From contig NZ_RCNT01000005.1 in NCBI RefSeq assembly GCF_003688285.1, positions 11,106 through 75,105 on the forward strand: a stretch of 64,000 bases of DNA, read 5' to 3'. Positions 1 to 9,380 of the stretch are shown piece by piece. Position numbers and translations under genes: made by a program. How positions within the stretch are numbered: position 1 is the stretch's first letter; each line of letters starts with the position of its first letter. The notes below the pieces were generated by a model that worked only from the letters and a program-made list of their open reading frames with translations, had not been told where the DNA came from and did not search any database. The stretch comes from Rhodophyticola porphyridii. GTDB lineage: Bacteria > Pseudomonadota > Alphaproteobacteria > Rhodobacterales > Rhodobacteraceae.

Positions 1-275
1 GCATCATGTTCCACAGCCGCGCCATGCAGACCCCGCCCGGCGCAGGCAAGGGCCGCCGCCTCCGTCGCACCCGACAGAAAGACGATATCAGCCGCCTGCG
101 CTCCGAAGGCCTCGGCCACCTGCGCACGGGCGATCTCCACCAGCCCCTTGGCCGCGCGCCCCTCCGCATGCACGGAAGATGGATTGCCCACGATATCCAT
201 CGCCGCGACCATCGCCGCGCGCGCCTCAGCCCGTAACGGCATGGTCGCGTTATGATCCAGATAGACCCGGCTCAT
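1..275 (-). CDS. Cysteine desulfurase (NifS/IscS-like), N-terminal part
   Basis: Reading the minus strand from an ATG at 275 gives 91 codons that run off the window edge. The protein opens [19 protein letters not shown], continues with [13 protein letters not shown] and then FLSGATEAA, which are the N-terminal hallmarks of class V, PLP-dependent cysteine desulfurases. These enzymes take sulfur from cysteine for Fe-S cluster assembly. The PLP lysine and catalytic cysteine lie outside the window. The gene follows iscR on the same strand after 148 bp, the order seen at suf loci of Rhodobacteraceae, so it probably supplies sulfur to a SUF scaffold encoded further left. The family call is firm; which paralogue this is (IscS-like or SufS-like) cannot be settled from this fragment. 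Confidence 0.9.
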   Translation of the reverse strand, partial: MSRVYLDHNATMPLRAEARAAMVAAMDIVGNPSSVHAEGRAAKGLVEIARAQVAEAFGAQAADIVFLSGATEAAALACAGRGLHGAAVEHD

Positions 276-423
276 CCCGGACACACCGCCTCGCGCCGGT
301 CCTGCGTGACGGTGGCGCGCACGGCCCCGGCCATCCACCGGTGCGATGCGCGCGCGGCAGGGCGCCGCCCGTTACACGACCGCACCGGGCCGGTCAGCCG
401 CGATATGCCGTGAACGGGCGCCG

Positions 424-885
424 TCAAGTGTCATCCACCACTTCGAAAAGATTGGGCACCGCCGGGCATGGGGTCAGTTCATTGGTCACCACATCCGACA
501 GACGGGTCTGATGCAGGTACACGTAGACATGGGCGCTCAGGCTTTCCCATAACCGGTTGGTCATGCTCTGCGCGCGGCTGCCCGAGCTTCCGCCCGACGC
601 GCCCGCGCCCGTATGCAGGGCGCTTACCGTTTCGTCGACGGCTTCGAAAATCTCCACCACCCGGATCTCCGCCGGCGCCTTGGCCAGCCGGTACCCGCCA
701 CCCGGGCCGCGGACGGATTCCACCAACCCGCCCCGGCGCAGCTTGACGAAAAGCTGTTCGAGATAGGGAAGCGAGATATCCTGCCGTTTCGCAATCTCCG
801 AAAGCGAGGTCAGCCCGTCATCCGTCTGCAAAGCCAGATCGGCGAGCGCCACCATCGCGTACCGGCCCTTGGTGCTGAGTTTCAT
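424..885 (-). CDS. iscR: Rrf2-family regulator IscR, single-cysteine type
   Basis: A 153-residue protein beginning MKLSTKGRYAMVALADLAL, a typical Rrf2/IscR start. The winged helix covers about residues 1-65, followed by the wing GPGGGYRLAK. IscR senses Fe-S cluster status and controls Fe-S assembly genes. An upstream ATG at 966 in the same frame is open, but GGAG lies 8 nt before the ATG at 885 and family alignment favours 885. Oddly, the loop that carries three cysteine cluster ligands in E. coli IscR has none here (ALHTGAGASGGSSGSRAQ). The only cysteine in the protein is near the C terminus (NELTPCPAV). An IscR with a single cysteine has been described in Rhodobacter as a separate Fe-S binding type, which fits. 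It is followed by a cysteine desulfurase gene. Confidence 0.93.
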   Translation of the reverse strand: MKLSTKGRYAMVALADLALQTDDGLTSLSEIAKRQDISLPYLEQLFVKLRRGGLVESVRGPGGGYRLAKAPAEIRVVEIFEAVDETVSALHTGAGASGGSSGSRAQSMTNRLWESLSAHVYVYLHQTRLSDVVTNELTPCPAVPNLFEVVDDT

Positions 886-987
886 TGCCGCCGTCTCCAT
901 CATGGGCGCAAGACGCGCCGAAACATTGACCTTTGCCGGCGGGCGGCTTAATTGCCATCCACCCATTTCTCCGACACGCCCGGAGTT

Positions 988-1000
988 TAGAATTGTTCTA
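988..1000. promoter_or_regulatory. Inverted repeat TAGAA-N3-TTCTA, candidate IscR/iron-responsive operator
   Basis: A perfect TAGAATTGTTCTA palindrome lies between the divergent iscR (start 885) and hydrolase (start 1060) genes. Its form resembles the Iron-Rhodo-box proposed upstream of iron and Fe-S genes in Rhodobacterales, for which IscR is the reported binder. That match is from memory, so the assignment is inference; the symmetry itself is plain in the sequence. Confidence 0.6.
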
Positions 1001-1059
1001 GGTAGCGCCCGGCCCTGCTGTCAAGCCGTCGCCAACCGGACCGCCACGAAGGAGGCATG

Positions 1060-1713
1060 ATGCCCGAGGTCATTTTCCCCGGCCCAGAAGGTCGGCTTGA
1101 GGGTCGTTATCACCCACAAAAGGCCAAGGACGCGCCGATTGCCATCATCCTGCACCCGCATCCGCAATTCGGCGGCACGATGAACAACCGCGTGGTCTAT
1201 AACCTGCATTACGCGTTCTACAATATGGGCTTCACGGTCCTGCGCTTCAATTTCCGCGGCGTCGGCCGGTCGCAGGGCGAGTATGACCAGGGCATCGGCG
1301 AGTTGTCCGATGCCGCCTCCGCGCTCGATTATCTTCAGTCGATGAACCCGAATTCGAAACATTGCTGGGTCGCCGGATTCTCGTTTGGCGCGTGGATCGG
1401 CATGCAGCTTCTGATGCGGCGCCCGGAAATCACCGGCTTCATCAGTGTCTCGCCCCCCGCCAACATGTATGACTTCAGCTTTCTGGCGCCCTGCCCGGCT
1501 TCGGGCCTGATCATTAACGGGGCCGCCGACCGCGTGGCGAAACCGCAGGACACGCGCATTCTGGTCGACAAGTTGCACGAGCAGAAGGGCATCACGATCA
1601 CCCATGAAGAGGTGGAAAACGCGGGCCATTTCTTCGAAGATCCGCATATGGATCCGATGATCGAGAGCGTTCAGACCTATGTGCGCCGGCGGCTGACGGA
1701 AACCACACGCTAG
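1060..1713 (+). CDS. Alpha/beta hydrolase
   Basis: A 217-residue single-domain alpha/beta hydrolase of the short type that lacks a signal peptide. Visible features are the oxyanion-region motif HPHPQFGGTMNN (near residues 32-43), RGVGRSQGEYD, the nucleophile elbow GFSFG (Ser about 108), and a late NAGHFF that supplies the likely catalytic histidine. GGAGG at 1051-1055 sits only 1 nt from the ATG at 1057 and 4 nt from the ATG at 1060, so the second is preferred. It diverges from iscR across the palindrome at 988-1000 and precedes a small conserved gene by 11 bp. The substrate cannot be predicted. This family commonly sits next to suf genes in Rhodobacteraceae, but a role in Fe-S metabolism would be speculation. 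Confidence 0.88.
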   Translation: MPEVIFPGPEGRLEGRYHPQKAKDAPIAIILHPHPQFGGTMNNRVVYNLHYAFYNMGFTVLRFNFRGVGRSQGEYDQGIGELSDAASALDYLQSMNPNSKHCWVAGFSFGAWIGMQLLMRRPEITGFISVSPPANMYDFSFLAPCPASGLIINGAADRVAKPQDTRILVDKLHEQKGITITHEEVENAGHFFEDPHMDPMIESVQTYVRRRLTETTR

Positions 1714-1724
1714 AGACCACGCCC

Positions 1725-1946
1725 ATGAGCATTGTCGAAGAGCTTGCCGATAAACTCGCCAAGGACACGATCGAGGCGGCGGAAACCCTTGATGACGATC
1801 TTCTTATAAATCGCGTCGCCGAGGTGATCGGCGCCTCCTCACCCTCGACGGAGGAGGCGTTTCGCACCGCCGTCCGCGTCCGCATGGCCGAGGCGCGGGC
1901 ACGCAAGTATCTGGCCGAACAACTCGCCAGGAAAAGCCCCGGCTGA
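1725..1946 (+). CDS. Small conserved hypothetical protein
   Basis: A 73-residue acidic, helical protein beginning MSIVEELADKLAKDTIEAAE, with two amphipathic stretches and a basic C terminus. It lies 11 bp after the alpha/beta hydrolase, so the two are probably cotranscribed. There are no cysteines, membrane segments or recognisable catalytic motifs. Codon use matches the neighbours, which supports a real gene. The stop codon lies in the loop of a short GC hairpin (1938-1954). I do not recognise the function. Confidence 0.7.
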   Translation: MSIVEELADKLAKDTIEAAETLDDDLLINRVAEVIGASSPSTEEAFRTAVRVRMAEARARKYLAEQLARKSPG

Positions 1947-2011
1947 AAGCCGGGTCATATGTGTTGCAACTCCGGTCCTTCAGCACAATCTACCGGTAAA
2001 GGAGGACGAAC

Positions 2012-2593
2012 TTGCGGAGCGAACCGAACCCTTCCAACCGTTTCGCCGGCGCCGCCGCGGCGGCGACCGACGGGATCACCTCGCTTTCCATGCTGCTGAT
2101 CGGGATGCTCTGGATCGGGGCGAGCGCGATGCAAGACCCCGCGATAATGGCCCGCCGCGCCATGGAGGTACCCTCCGCCTTCTGGATACAGGATGGGCTC
2201 AAACTGGTGTCTGCGGCCGCTTCGATTGTGCTCATCGTCGCGATCCGCAAGCTTACGCATCACGCCGGATGGATACGCTGGCCCGGGTTTCTGGCGGCTG
2301 CCTGTCTGATCGGGAACGCGGCGCTGAGCATCGCGCTCATGATCGGGCTTGCAAGCCCCTCGCTGGTACCGTTTATCGGCCTGCTCGCCTTTGGAGCCGC
2401 GCTGTCGGGTGCGCTCTGGCTGGTCCTTCTGAACGGCACAGCGCTGGTTGCGCGGCCATGGCCGCCTGTCATCTCGATCCTTGGTATCGGCGCGGGGCTA
2501 GTGGGTTTTTACCCGCCGCTCGGGATGGTGGCTTTCGCCCTCGGCCTGACCTGGACCTGCGCGATGATCTGGGTTTTCCTTCACAAGGCGTGA
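2012..2593 (+). CDS. Predicted integral membrane protein, TTG start
   Basis: A 193-residue protein with about five or six hydrophobic segments: around residues 22-40, 60-78, 90-112, 118-145 and two near the C terminus that end in FLHKA. The start is a TTG at 2012 with a strong GGAGG at 2001-2005, six bases away; no ATG in this frame is as well placed. It lies alone between a small conserved gene and icd. No transporter signature, metal-binding motif or catalytic residue can be recognised, so the function is unknown. The regular hydrophobic pattern and good ribosome binding site make it a real gene. Confidence 0.75.
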   Translation: MRSEPNPSNRFAGAAAAATDGITSLSMLLIGMLWIGASAMQDPAIMARRAMEVPSAFWIQDGLKLVSAAASIVLIVAIRKLTHHAGWIRWPGFLAAACLIGNAALSIALMIGLASPSLVPFIGLLAFGAALSGALWLVLLNGTALVARPWPPVISILGIGAGLVGFYPPLGMVAFALGLTWTCAMIWVFLHKA

Positions 2594-2617
2594 ACAGAGC
2601 GCCCGCGACACCACGCC

Positions 2618-2638
2618 ACCGGTATACATCGGTATACA
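2618..2638. promoter_or_regulatory. Tandem GGTATACA repeats upstream of icd
   Basis: GGTATACA occurs at 2621-2628 and again at 2631-2638, ten bases apart, about 75 bp before icd. GTATAC is itself palindromic and is the core of many operators bound by FadR-type GntR regulators. An 11-base string, ACCGGTATACA at 2618-2628, recurs at 61731-61741 in front of the GntR gene. A regulatory role is inferred. Confidence 0.4.
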
Positions 2639-2711
2639 CACTTCCCTGCGGCCACATGATCCGCTAGACCGCGCGCAAGATGCGATTCACCCAAGAACAG
2701 AGGGACGCCAG

Positions 2712-3926
2712 ATGTCGAAAATCAAGGTAGACAACCCAATCGTTGAAATGGACGGCGATGAGATGACCCGGATCATCTGGGATTTCATCAAGAAGAAGCT
2801 GATCCTGCCCTATCTGGACGTGGATCTGCTCTACTACGATCTCGGCATCGAAGAGAGGGACCGGACCGAAGACCAGATCACCATCGACGCGGCCGAGAAG
2901 ACCAAGGAGGTCGGCGTCGCCGTCAAATGCGCGACCATCACGCCCGATGAGGCGCGGGTCGAGGAATTCGGCCTGAAAAAGATGTGGCGCAGCCCCAACG
3001 GGACGATCCGCAACATCCTGGGCGGTGTCGTTTTCCGCGCGCCGATCATCTGCCGGAACGTGCCGCGCCTGGTGCCGGGCTGGACCCAGCCCATCGTGAT
3101 CGGCCGGCACGCCTATGGCGATCAGTATCGCGCAACCGACATGAAATTTCCCGGCCCCGGCACGCTGACGATGAAATTCGTCGGCGATGACGGCACCGTG
3201 GATGAGCGCGAAGTGTTCAAGGCCCCGTCTTCCGGCGTCTACATGGGCATGTACAACCTCGATCAGTCGATCATCGATTTCGCGCGCGCGTCGATGAATT
3301 ATGGCCTGTCGCTTGGCTGGCCTGTCTATCTCTCGACCAAGAACACCATTCTGAAACAGTATGACGGCCAGTTCATGATCCTGTTCCAGAAGGTCTTTGA
3401 CGAGGAGTTCAAGGACAAGTTCGAAGCGGCGGGCATCACCTATGAACACCGCCTGATCGACGACATGGTGGCTTCGGCCATGAAATGGTCCGGCGGCTTT
3501 GTCTGGGCCTGCAAGAACTATGACGGCGACGTGCAGTCCGACACCGTTGCGCAGGGGTTCGGTTCCCTTGGTCTGATGACCTCCCAATTGATGACGCCCG
3601 ATGGCAAGATCGTCGAGGCGGAGGCCGCGCACGGCACCGTCACCCGGCACTACCGGCAGCATCAGGCAGGCAAGGAGACCTCCACCAACTCAATCGCGTC
3701 GATTTTCGCCTGGACCGGCGGGCTCAAGCACCGCGCCAAGCTCGATGGCAATGACGCGCTGAAGAACTTTGCCGAAACGCTGGAGAAAGTGATCGTCGAT
3801 ACCGTGGAAAGCGGCGACATGACCAAGGATCTGGCGCTCCTGGTCGGCCCCGATCAGAAATGGCTGACGACGATGGGCTTCCTTGAGAAGGTCGATGAAA
3901 ACCTGAACAAGGCGCTGGCCGGCTGA
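2712..3926 (+). CDS. icd: NADP-dependent isocitrate dehydrogenase
   Basis: A 404-residue enzyme beginning [20 protein letters not shown]. It oxidises and decarboxylates isocitrate to 2-oxoglutarate in the TCA cycle, producing NADPH. The phosphate-binding segment [13 protein letters not shown], the metal-binding aspartates in RLIDDMVA and NYDGDVQSD, and the nucleotide-site segment [12 protein letters not shown] are visible. The length and these sequences match the homodimeric, eukaryote-like subfamily rather than the E. coli type. GGGACG precedes the ATG. It is a single-gene unit: tandem GGTATACA motifs lie upstream and a hairpin terminator follows at 3955-3987. Confidence 0.97.
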   Translation: MSKIKVDNPIVEMDGDEMTRIIWDFIKKKLILPYLDVDLLYYDLGIEERDRTEDQITIDAAEKTKEVGVAVKCATITPDEARVEEFGLKKMWRSPNGTIRNILGGVVFRAPIICRNVPRLVPGWTQPIVIGRHAYGDQYRATDMKFPGPGTLTMKFVGDDGTVDEREVFKAPSSGVYMGMYNLDQSIIDFARASMNYGLSLGWPVYLSTKNTILKQYDGQFMILFQKVFDEEFKDKFEAAGITYEHRLIDDMVASAMKWSGGFVWACKNYDGDVQSDTVAQGFGSLGLMTSQLMTPDGKIVEAEAAHGTVTRHYRQHQAGKETSTNSIASIFAWTGGLKHRAKLDGNDALKNFAETLEKVIVDTVESGDMTKDLALLVGPDQKWLTTMGFLEKVDENLNKALAG

Positions 3927-3954
3927 TCCGCGCTCGCCACGAAACATGACGGAA

Positions 3955-3987
3955 GGCCGCTCTGCTCCGCAGGGCGGTCTTTCTTCT
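3955..3987 (+). terminator. Rho-independent terminator of icd
   Basis: GGCCGCTCTGC and GCAGGGCGGTC form a stem of about 11 bp that includes G-U pairs, around a TCC loop. It is followed by the T-rich run TTTCTTCTT, 28 bp after the icd stop codon. Confidence 0.8.
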
Positions 3988-4070
3988 TGTCTCTTGGCAT
4001 GGGCACGCAGGCGCACGGATGGTGGGTGGTCACACGCCCTGCTTCCGGGCCAACGGCGGCGAACAGCCGG

Positions 4071-4277
4071 TTACTGTCCGCGATTATGGGTCTTGGCATA
4101 AAGCTCGGCGGTGATCCGGCTGGCGGTTTTCTCGAACAGGCACGGGATCACCGCATGGACCGCCGCAGCGCAGCTTGCCAAAAACAGACGGCCCGCGAAT
4201 TTACCGGCAAAGGCCGCGTGTTGCAGATAGGTTTCGTCCACATCCTGCGGATGGCTCAGAAAGATACGCGAGATCAT
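4071..4277 (-). CDS. DUF6356-like small protein
   Basis: A 68-residue protein beginning MISRIFLSHPQDVDETYLQH. The FLSHP..V.ETY..H start followed by a hydrophobic AxFAxxxxAxCAAAVHAVIPCLF core is the pattern I associate with DUF6356, a short family common in Alphaproteobacteria. GGAGG sits 5 nt before the ATG at 4277; the longer reading from 4307 lacks a comparable site. The central segment (about residues 22-46) could be a single membrane helix. It diverges from an Lrp/AsnC regulator gene 106 bp away. The function is unknown. Confidence 0.75.
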   Translation of the reverse strand: MISRIFLSHPQDVDETYLQHAAFAGKFAGRLFLASCAAAVHAVIPCLFEKTASRITAELYAKTHNRGQ

Positions 4278-4382
4278 TCGGTCCTCCATGTCCTGTCGCA
4301 AGGCCAATCATGACCGGCATGGAGAGAGAATGCCTCCCATATCCGTCGCGGATTTTACGTGATTTTGGGAGATATGCACGAT

Positions 4383-4853
4383 ATGGCTGTGACTATGGAG
4401 ACATTTGATGAAACGGATCGCCGAATCCTGAGCGTTCTGCAACGCGAAGCCGATATCGCACTGGAAGAGTTGGGGGCAAGGGTGGGCCTGTCGCGCAATG
4501 CCTGCTGGCGCCGTGTCCGTGCGCTGGAGACACGCGGTGTCATCACCGGGCGTGTGGCGCTGCTCGACCCCGCAAAACTGGGCTTTGGCCTGATGGTGTT
4601 CATTCAGGTCCACGCGGCGCGTCACGACGCGGAGTGGTTGGAGAAATTCGGGCGCGCCGTGCGGGAAATGCCGGAGATCCTCGGTGTCTACCGGATGACC
4701 GGCGATCTCGACTATCTGATCCGCGCCCGCGTGGCCGATGTCGCGGATTACGACAAGCTGTATCAGCGGCTGATCCGGAAGGTGGAACTGAACGACGTTT
4801 CCGCCAGCTTCGTGATGGAAGAGCTGAAGGATGCCCTCGCCCTGCCCCTGTGA
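4383..4853 (+). CDS. Lrp/AsnC-family transcriptional regulator
   Basis: An Lrp/AsnC regulator of about 156 residues. The N-terminal winged helix reads FDETDRRILSVLQREADIALEELGARVGLSRNACWRRVRALE, with LSRNACWRRVRAL as the recognition helix. The C-terminal RAM domain includes EILGVYRMTGDLDYLIRARV. Such proteins are octamer-forming feast/famine regulators, often of amino acid genes. The start is uncertain: a GTG at 4359 and ATGs at 4374, 4383 and 4395 are all in frame. GGGAG at 4367-4371 best serves the ATG at 4383. It diverges from the DUF6356-like gene; the shared promoter region is AT-richer than its surroundings and may hold its own binding site. The target is unknown. Confidence 0.88.
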   Translation: MAVTMETFDETDRRILSVLQREADIALEELGARVGLSRNACWRRVRALETRGVITGRVALLDPAKLGFGLMVFIQVHAARHDAEWLEKFGRAVREMPEILGVYRMTGDLDYLIRARVADVADYDKLYQRLIRKVELNDVSASFVMEELKDALALPL

Positions 4854-4990
4854 TGGCGGCGGCGCCCGGTCGCGTCGCACCGGGCCAGCGGCAAATCCGC
4901 CTGGTCCATCATTCAGCGCGACAGGGCATCAGTGTCGCCGCCCCTCCGATCTGGTTTAAGCGGTCGGCAGCATCCGGCAGGGACCGGCGC

Positions 4991-5281
4991 TCAATCCAGC
5001 GCTTCGACCAGGACCAGATCCCGTTCGGACGCGCCTTGAGCGAAGCTCAACGCTTCCTGATACCGGTCTGAATGATAACAGGTTTCCGCCGCTTCAAGGC
5101 TGGGAAACCGCGCCACGACATTGCGCGGATGGGCGCGCCCTTCCTTCTGTACCGCCCGGCCCCCGCGGGCCAGAAACGTCCCGCCATGTTCGGCAATCGC
5201 CTCGGTCGCGATGGCGGCGTATTTCATATATGCCTCCTCGTCGGTGACAGTGACATGGGCAATCCAGAATGCTCCGGGCAT
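4991..5281 (-). CDS. DUF1330 domain protein
   Basis: A 96-residue protein beginning MPGAFWIAHVTVTDEEAYMKYAA, with FLARGGRA, VVARFPSLEAAETCYHSDRYQEA and RDLVLVEALD. This is the ferredoxin-like dimeric alpha+beta barrel fold of the DUF1330 family. The family has no established reaction. It lies 3 bp after the alaS stop codon on the same strand, so it is probably cotranscribed with alaS. The 137 bp downstream hold no further gene. Confidence 0.85.
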   Translation of the reverse strand: MPGAFWIAHVTVTDEEAYMKYAAIATEAIAEHGGTFLARGGRAVQKEGRAHPRNVVARFPSLEAAETCYHSDRYQEALSFAQGASERDLVLVEALD

Positions 5282-5284
5282 CGG

Positions 5285-7945
5285 CTATACTCCTTGCAAA
5301 ACAGCCTCGGCGGCCTTGATCGCGGCAGGGGCCTTGCTGGCATCCGCGCCGCCGCCCTGGGCCAGGTCGGGCCGTCCGCCACCCCCCTTGCCACCAAGTT
5401 CGGGGACCGCCGCGCGGACCAGATCGACCGCGCTCAACCGTTCGGTCAGATCATCGGTCACACCGGCGGCGACGGCAGCCTTGCCGCCCGCATCGGCGAT
5501 CAGCAGAACCGCACCTGAGCCGAGCCGGGCCTTGTGCTCATCGACAAGGCCGGGCAGATCCTTGCCGGTGACGCCCTGCAAAAGCTGCGCGTGGAAGGCC
5601 ATGCCGTTGATCTCGCGCGCCTCGGGCGCGGGGGCGCCTGCCGCGCCACTCATCGCCAGTTGCTTGCGAAGCTGCGCCACCTCATTGGCAAGGCTCTTGC
5701 GCTCTTCCTGAAGGGCCGCGACCCGGTCCAGCACCTCGCCCGCCGGAGCTTTGAGCGCCAGCGCCACCTCGGCAAGGCGGCGATCCTGGCCCGACAGATA
5801 CTCGAACGCCGCCGCCCCCGTCAGCGCCTCGATCCGGCGCACCCCGGCGCTGGAGGCGCCGTCGCCAAGCGTCACGAACACACCGATATCGCCGGTCTGG
5901 CGCACATGAGTGCCGCCGCAAAGCTCGATCGAATAGGTCCGCTTGTCCGCGCCCTTGCCCGAGCCATCAAGCATGCCCATGGATACCACACGGACCTCAT
6001 CGCCGTACTTCTCGCCAAATAGCGCCTGCGCGCCGAGGTCACGGGCCGCATCCGGCGTCATGATCCGCGTTTCGACGGGGCCGTTCTGCCGGATGAAGGC
6101 GTTCACTTCGTCTTCCACCTGTTTCAGTTCGGCGAGGCTCAGCGCCTTGGAATGGCTGAAGTCGAAGCGCAGCCGGTCGGGCGCGTTCAGGCTGCCGCGC
6201 TGAGCCACATGGTCGCCAAGCGCCCGCCGCAACGCCTCGTGCAACAGATGCGTGGCCGAGTGATTGGCCCGGATCGTGTCGCGCCGCCCGTGATCGACCT
6301 CAAGCACCGCCGCCTTGCCGCAGGCGATCTCGCCCTCGGTGACCTCCGCCATGTGCAAGAACAGATCGCCGGCCTTCCGTGTGTCGGTGATCCGCGCCTG
6401 CCCCGTTTCGGTCTTGAGCGTGCCGCTGTCACCCACCTGCCCGCCCGCTTCGGCATAAAACGGCGTCTGGTTCAGCACGATGGCGATACGCTCTCCCGCC
6501 CTGGCCGTCTCAACGGGCGCGCCATCGCTGACCAGGGCCAGGATCTGCCCCTCCGCGATTTCGGTGTCATAGCCGAGGAATTCGGTCGCGCCATGCTCGT
6601 CGGCCAGATCGAACCAGATCTTGGCATCCGCCGTCTCACCGGACCCGACCCAGGCGGCCCGCGCCTTGGCTTTCTGTTCGGCCATCGCCGCATCGAACCC
6701 GTCCACATCGACCACACGGCCCTTTTCGCGCAGCGCGTCCTGCGTCAGATCGAGCGGGAAGCCGTAGGTGTCATAAAGCTTGAAAGCCGTTTCGCCGGGC
6801 AGATGCGCATCCTCGGGCAGGTCATCCAACGCCTCGTCCAACAGGCGCAACCCCCGGTCCAGGGTCGCGCGAAACCGCTCTTCCTCCAGCTTAAGCGTCT
6901 CGGTGATCAGCGCCTGTGCGCGGCCGAGTTCCGGATAGGCCTGCCCCATCTGCGCGACCAGCGCCGGCACAAGGCGATACATCAGCGGATCCTGTGCACC
7001 CAGAAGATGCGCATGGCGCATGGCCCGGCGCATGATCCGGCGCAGCACATAGCCGCGGCCCTCGTTCGACGGCATTACACCGTCGGCGATCAGGAAGGAA
7101 GTGGAGCGCAGATGGTCCGCGATCACCCGATGATGTACGTTTTTCGGGCCGTCCGGATCCACGGATGTTGCATGGGCGGAGGCCTCGATCAGGCTGCGCA
7201 TCAGGTCGGTGTCGTAATTGTCATGCTTGCCCTGCAACAGCGCACCGATCCGCTCCAGGCCCATGCCGGTGTCGATGGACTGCATCTCAAGCGGCACCAT
7301 GGAGCCGTCGGCGAACTGCTCATTCTGCATGAAGACGATGTTCCAGATCTCGATGAACCGGTCGCCATCCTCCTCGGGAGAGCCCGGCGGGCCGCCCCAG
7401 ATATGATCGCCGTGATCGTAGAATATCTCGGTGCAGGGGCCGCAAGGCCCGGTGGGGCCCATCTGCCAGAAATTGTCATGGGTCGGGATGCGGATGATCC
7501 TGTCTTCGGGCACGCCCACCTTTTTCCAGACTTCGAACGCCTCGTCGTCGGTATGGTAGACCGTGGCCAGCAAACGGGTCCTGTCGATCCCGAAATCCCG
7601 GGTGATCAGTTCCCAGGCATAGGGGATCGCCTCATTCTTGAAGTAGTCGCCGAAGCTGAAATTGCCCAACATCTCGAAGAAGGTATGGTGCCGGGCCGTA
7701 TAGCCGACATTATCCAGATCGTTGTGCTTGCCGCCCGCGCGTACGCATTTCTGGCTGGACGCCGCGCGGGTATAGTCGCGGTGTTCCAGCCCGGTGAAGA
7801 CATTCTTGAACTGAACCATCCCCGAATTGGCAAACATCATCGTGGGGTCGTTACGCGGCACAAGCGGGGAGCTTTCGACAATCTCATGCCCGTTGCGGCC
7901 GAAATAGTCGAGGAAGGTCGTGCGGATATCGTTCAGGCTGGCCAT
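5285..7945 (-). CDS. alaS: Alanyl-tRNA synthetase
   Basis: An 886-residue class II synthetase that charges tRNA-Ala. It begins [23 protein letters not shown]; the frame is open upstream to 8038 but only this ATG matches the family start. The catalytic core includes [33 protein letters not shown] and [11 protein letters not shown]. The editing domain has zinc/catalytic [11 protein letters not shown] and the later [13 protein letters not shown]-Ala domain with a coiled-coil stretch ([20 protein letters not shown]) ends in [13 protein letters not shown]. The length is normal. It lies downstream of recA on the same strand, separated by 212 bp containing a recA terminator, and precedes the DUF1330 gene. 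Confidence 0.98.
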   Translation of the reverse strand: MASLNDIRTTFLDYFGRNGHEIVESSPLVPRNDPTMMFANSGMVQFKNVFTGLEHRDYTRAASSQKCVRAGGKHNDLDNVGYTARHHTFFEMLGNFSFGDYFKNEAIPYAWELITRDFGIDRTRLLATVYHTDDEAFEVWKKVGVPEDRIIRIPTHDNFWQMGPTGPCGPCTEIFYDHGDHIWGGPPGSPEEDGDRFIEIWNIVFMQNEQFADGSMVPLEMQSIDTGMGLERIGALLQGKHDNYDTDLMRSLIEASAHATSVDPDGPKNVHHRVIADHLRSTSFLIADGVMPSNEGRGYVLRRIMRRAMRHAHLLGAQDPLMYRLVPALVAQMGQAYPELGRAQALITETLKLEEERFRATLDRGLRLLDEALDDLPEDAHLPGETAFKLYDTYGFPLDLTQDALREKGRVVDVDGFDAAMAEQKAKARAAWVGSGETADAKIWFDLADEHGATEFLGYDTEIAEGQILALVSDGAPVETARAGERIAIVLNQTPFYAEAGGQVGDSGTLKTETGQARITDTRKAGDLFLHMAEVTEGEIACGKAAVLEVDHGRRDTIRANHSATHLLHEALRRALGDHVAQRGSLNAPDRLRFDFSHSKALSLAELKQVEDEVNAFIRQNGPVETRIMTPDAARDLGAQALFGEKYGDEVRVVSMGMLDGSGKGADKRTYSIELCGGTHVRQTGDIGVFVTLGDGASSAGVRRIEALTGAAAFEYLSGQDRRLAEVALALKAPAGEVLDRVAALQEERKSLANEVAQLRKQLAMSGAAGAPAPEAREINGMAFHAQLLQGVTGKDLPGLVDEHKARLGSGAVLLIADAGGKAAVAAGVTDDLTERLSAVDLVRAAVPELGGKGGGGRPDLAQGGGADASKAPAAIKAAEAVLQGV

Positions 7946-8040
7946 GTGACGTCTCTTCTGGAGTGGCGGATCGCGCGTTAGAGGGATGTAGCCTCGCCGC
8001 ACGGCCCTGTCCACAGGCCAATCCGGCCCGGCGATCACAG

Positions 8041-8070
8041 AAGAAAAGGCACCGCCATCGCGATGCCTTT
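8041..8070 (-). terminator. Rho-independent terminator of recA
   Basis: On the minus strand AAAGGCATCGC and GCGGTGCCTTT form a stem of 11 bp with one G-U pair and a GATG loop. The stem runs into TTTTCTTC. It sits about 90 bp after the recA stop codon and upstream of alaS, so the two genes are probably separate transcripts. Confidence 0.75.
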
Positions 8071-8157
8071 CCGGGGGATATGCAGGACCCTCAAACCTGG
8101 GCCGGGGGCTTTTCGGGACGGGGCACGCTCGGGCGTGCCGGTCGCTCCGCCGCCGGC

Positions 8158-9240
8158 CTAGTCCTCGATCATGTCCTCGTCATCGGCCACGGCTTCGCCC
8201 GGGGCCAGATCGAAATCCAGACCATGGGCCGCGCGGATCTTGTCTTCGATCTCCAGCGCGATCTTGGGGTTGTCTTTCAGAAACTGCTTGGCGTTCTCGC
8301 GCCCCTGGCCGATGCGCTCATCGCCGTAGGAGAACCACGAGCCGGATTTCTCCACCACGCCGGCCTTGTTGCCCAGATCCAGCAACTCACCGGTCTTGGA
8401 GATACCTTCGCCATACATGATGTCGAACTCGACCTGCTTGAAAGGCGGCGCCACCTTGTTCTTCACCACCTTCACGCGGGTTGCGTTGCCGACCACCTCG
8501 TCACGATCCTTGATCGCGCCGATCCGGCGGATGTCCAGACGGACCGAGGAATAGAATTTCAGGGCGTTGCCGCCGGTCGTGGTTTCGGGGCTGCCAAACA
8601 TCACGCCGATCTTCATGCGGATCTGGTTGATGAAGATCACCATGCAGTTGGAGCGGCTGATCGACCCCGTCAGCTTTCGCATCGCCTGGCTCATCAGGCG
8701 GGCATGCACACCGACCGAACTGTCGCCCATGTCGCCTTCCAGTTCCGATTTCGGGGTCAGGGCGGCGACTGAATCGACAACCACCATGCTGACCGCGCCG
8801 GAGCGCACCAGCGTATCGACAATCTCCAGCGCCTGCTCCCCGGTGTCGGGCTGGCTGATCAGCAACTCATCCAGATCTACGCCCAGCTTCCGGGCGTATT
8901 GCGGATCAAGCGCATGTTCGGCATCGACAAAGGCGCAGACCCCGCCCTTTTTCTGCTCCTCTGCCACCGCGTGCAGCGTGAGTGTGGTCTTGCCCGAGCT
9001 TTCCGGCCCGTAGATCTCGATCACCCGGCCTTTCGGCAGGCCGCCGATGCCGAGCGCGATGTCCAGACCCAGAGACCCGGTGGAGGTCGCCTCGATATCC
9101 TTGATGACGTTTTCGCCACCCAGTTTCATGATCGAGCCCTTGCCGAACTGGCGTTCGATCTGGGCAAGCGCACTGTCGAGCGCCTTTTGCTTATCCGCGG
9201 ATTTTCGGTCGGTCATGTCCAGAATGTTCGCCATTGCCAT
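8158..9240 (-). CDS. recA: Recombinase RecA
   Basis: A 360-residue RecA, the ATPase that forms filaments on single-stranded DNA for recombination and triggers LexA cleavage in the SOS response. Visible motifs are Walker [10 protein letters not shown], Walker [11 protein letters not shown], the L1/L2 DNA-binding loops (LEGDMGDSS and [16 protein letters not shown]) and the acidic C-terminal tail DDEDMIED. The ATG at 9240 has GGGA 9 nt upstream; an in-frame ATG at 9234 is also possible. An SOS box lies 53 bp upstream at 9293-9307 and a terminator follows at 8041-8070. Confidence 0.98.
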   Translation of the reverse strand: MAMANILDMTDRKSADKQKALDSALAQIERQFGKGSIMKLGGENVIKDIEATSTGSLGLDIALGIGGLPKGRVIEIYGPESSGKTTLTLHAVAEEQKKGGVCAFVDAEHALDPQYARKLGVDLDELLISQPDTGEQALEIVDTLVRSGAVSMVVVDSVAALTPKSELEGDMGDSSVGVHARLMSQAMRKLTGSISRSNCMVIFINQIRMKIGVMFGSPETTTGGNALKFYSSVRLDIRRIGAIKDRDEVVGNATRVKVVKNKVAPPFKQVEFDIMYGEGISKTGELLDLGNKAGVVEKSGSWFSYGDERIGQGRENAKQFLKDNPKIALEIEDKIRAAHGLDFDLAPGEAVADDEDMIED

Positions 9241-9292
9241 GAGTGTTGATCCCTTATTTCATACCGCCATGGGGGCGGCAATGATGCTCTGT

Positions 9293-9307
9293 GTTCGCCT
9301 CTTGTTC
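9293..9307. promoter_or_regulatory. SOS box (LexA site) GTTC-N7-GTTC upstream of recA
   Basis: GTTCGCCTCTTGTTC lies between recA (start 9240) and the divergent gene at 9425. It matches exactly the alphaproteobacterial LexA operator, a direct repeat of GTTC with seven bases between. LexA control of recA through such sites is well established in this class. Confidence 0.88.
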
Positions 9308-9380
9308 TAGCTTGGTGATGCGCACAAAAAGAGAACATTTCAAGTGAAATCTTGTAGAGCCAAGTTTTTTCCCGGAAGCG

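Noticed and set aside
1938-1954. Hairpin CCCGGC-TGAAA-GCCGGG with a stop codon in its loop
   Set aside because: Only 6 bp with no T-run; it can arise by chance in GC-rich DNA.
6152-7981. A 609-codon plus-strand frame opposite alaS
   Set aside because: Antisense shadow of a well-conserved synthetase; no recognisable motif.
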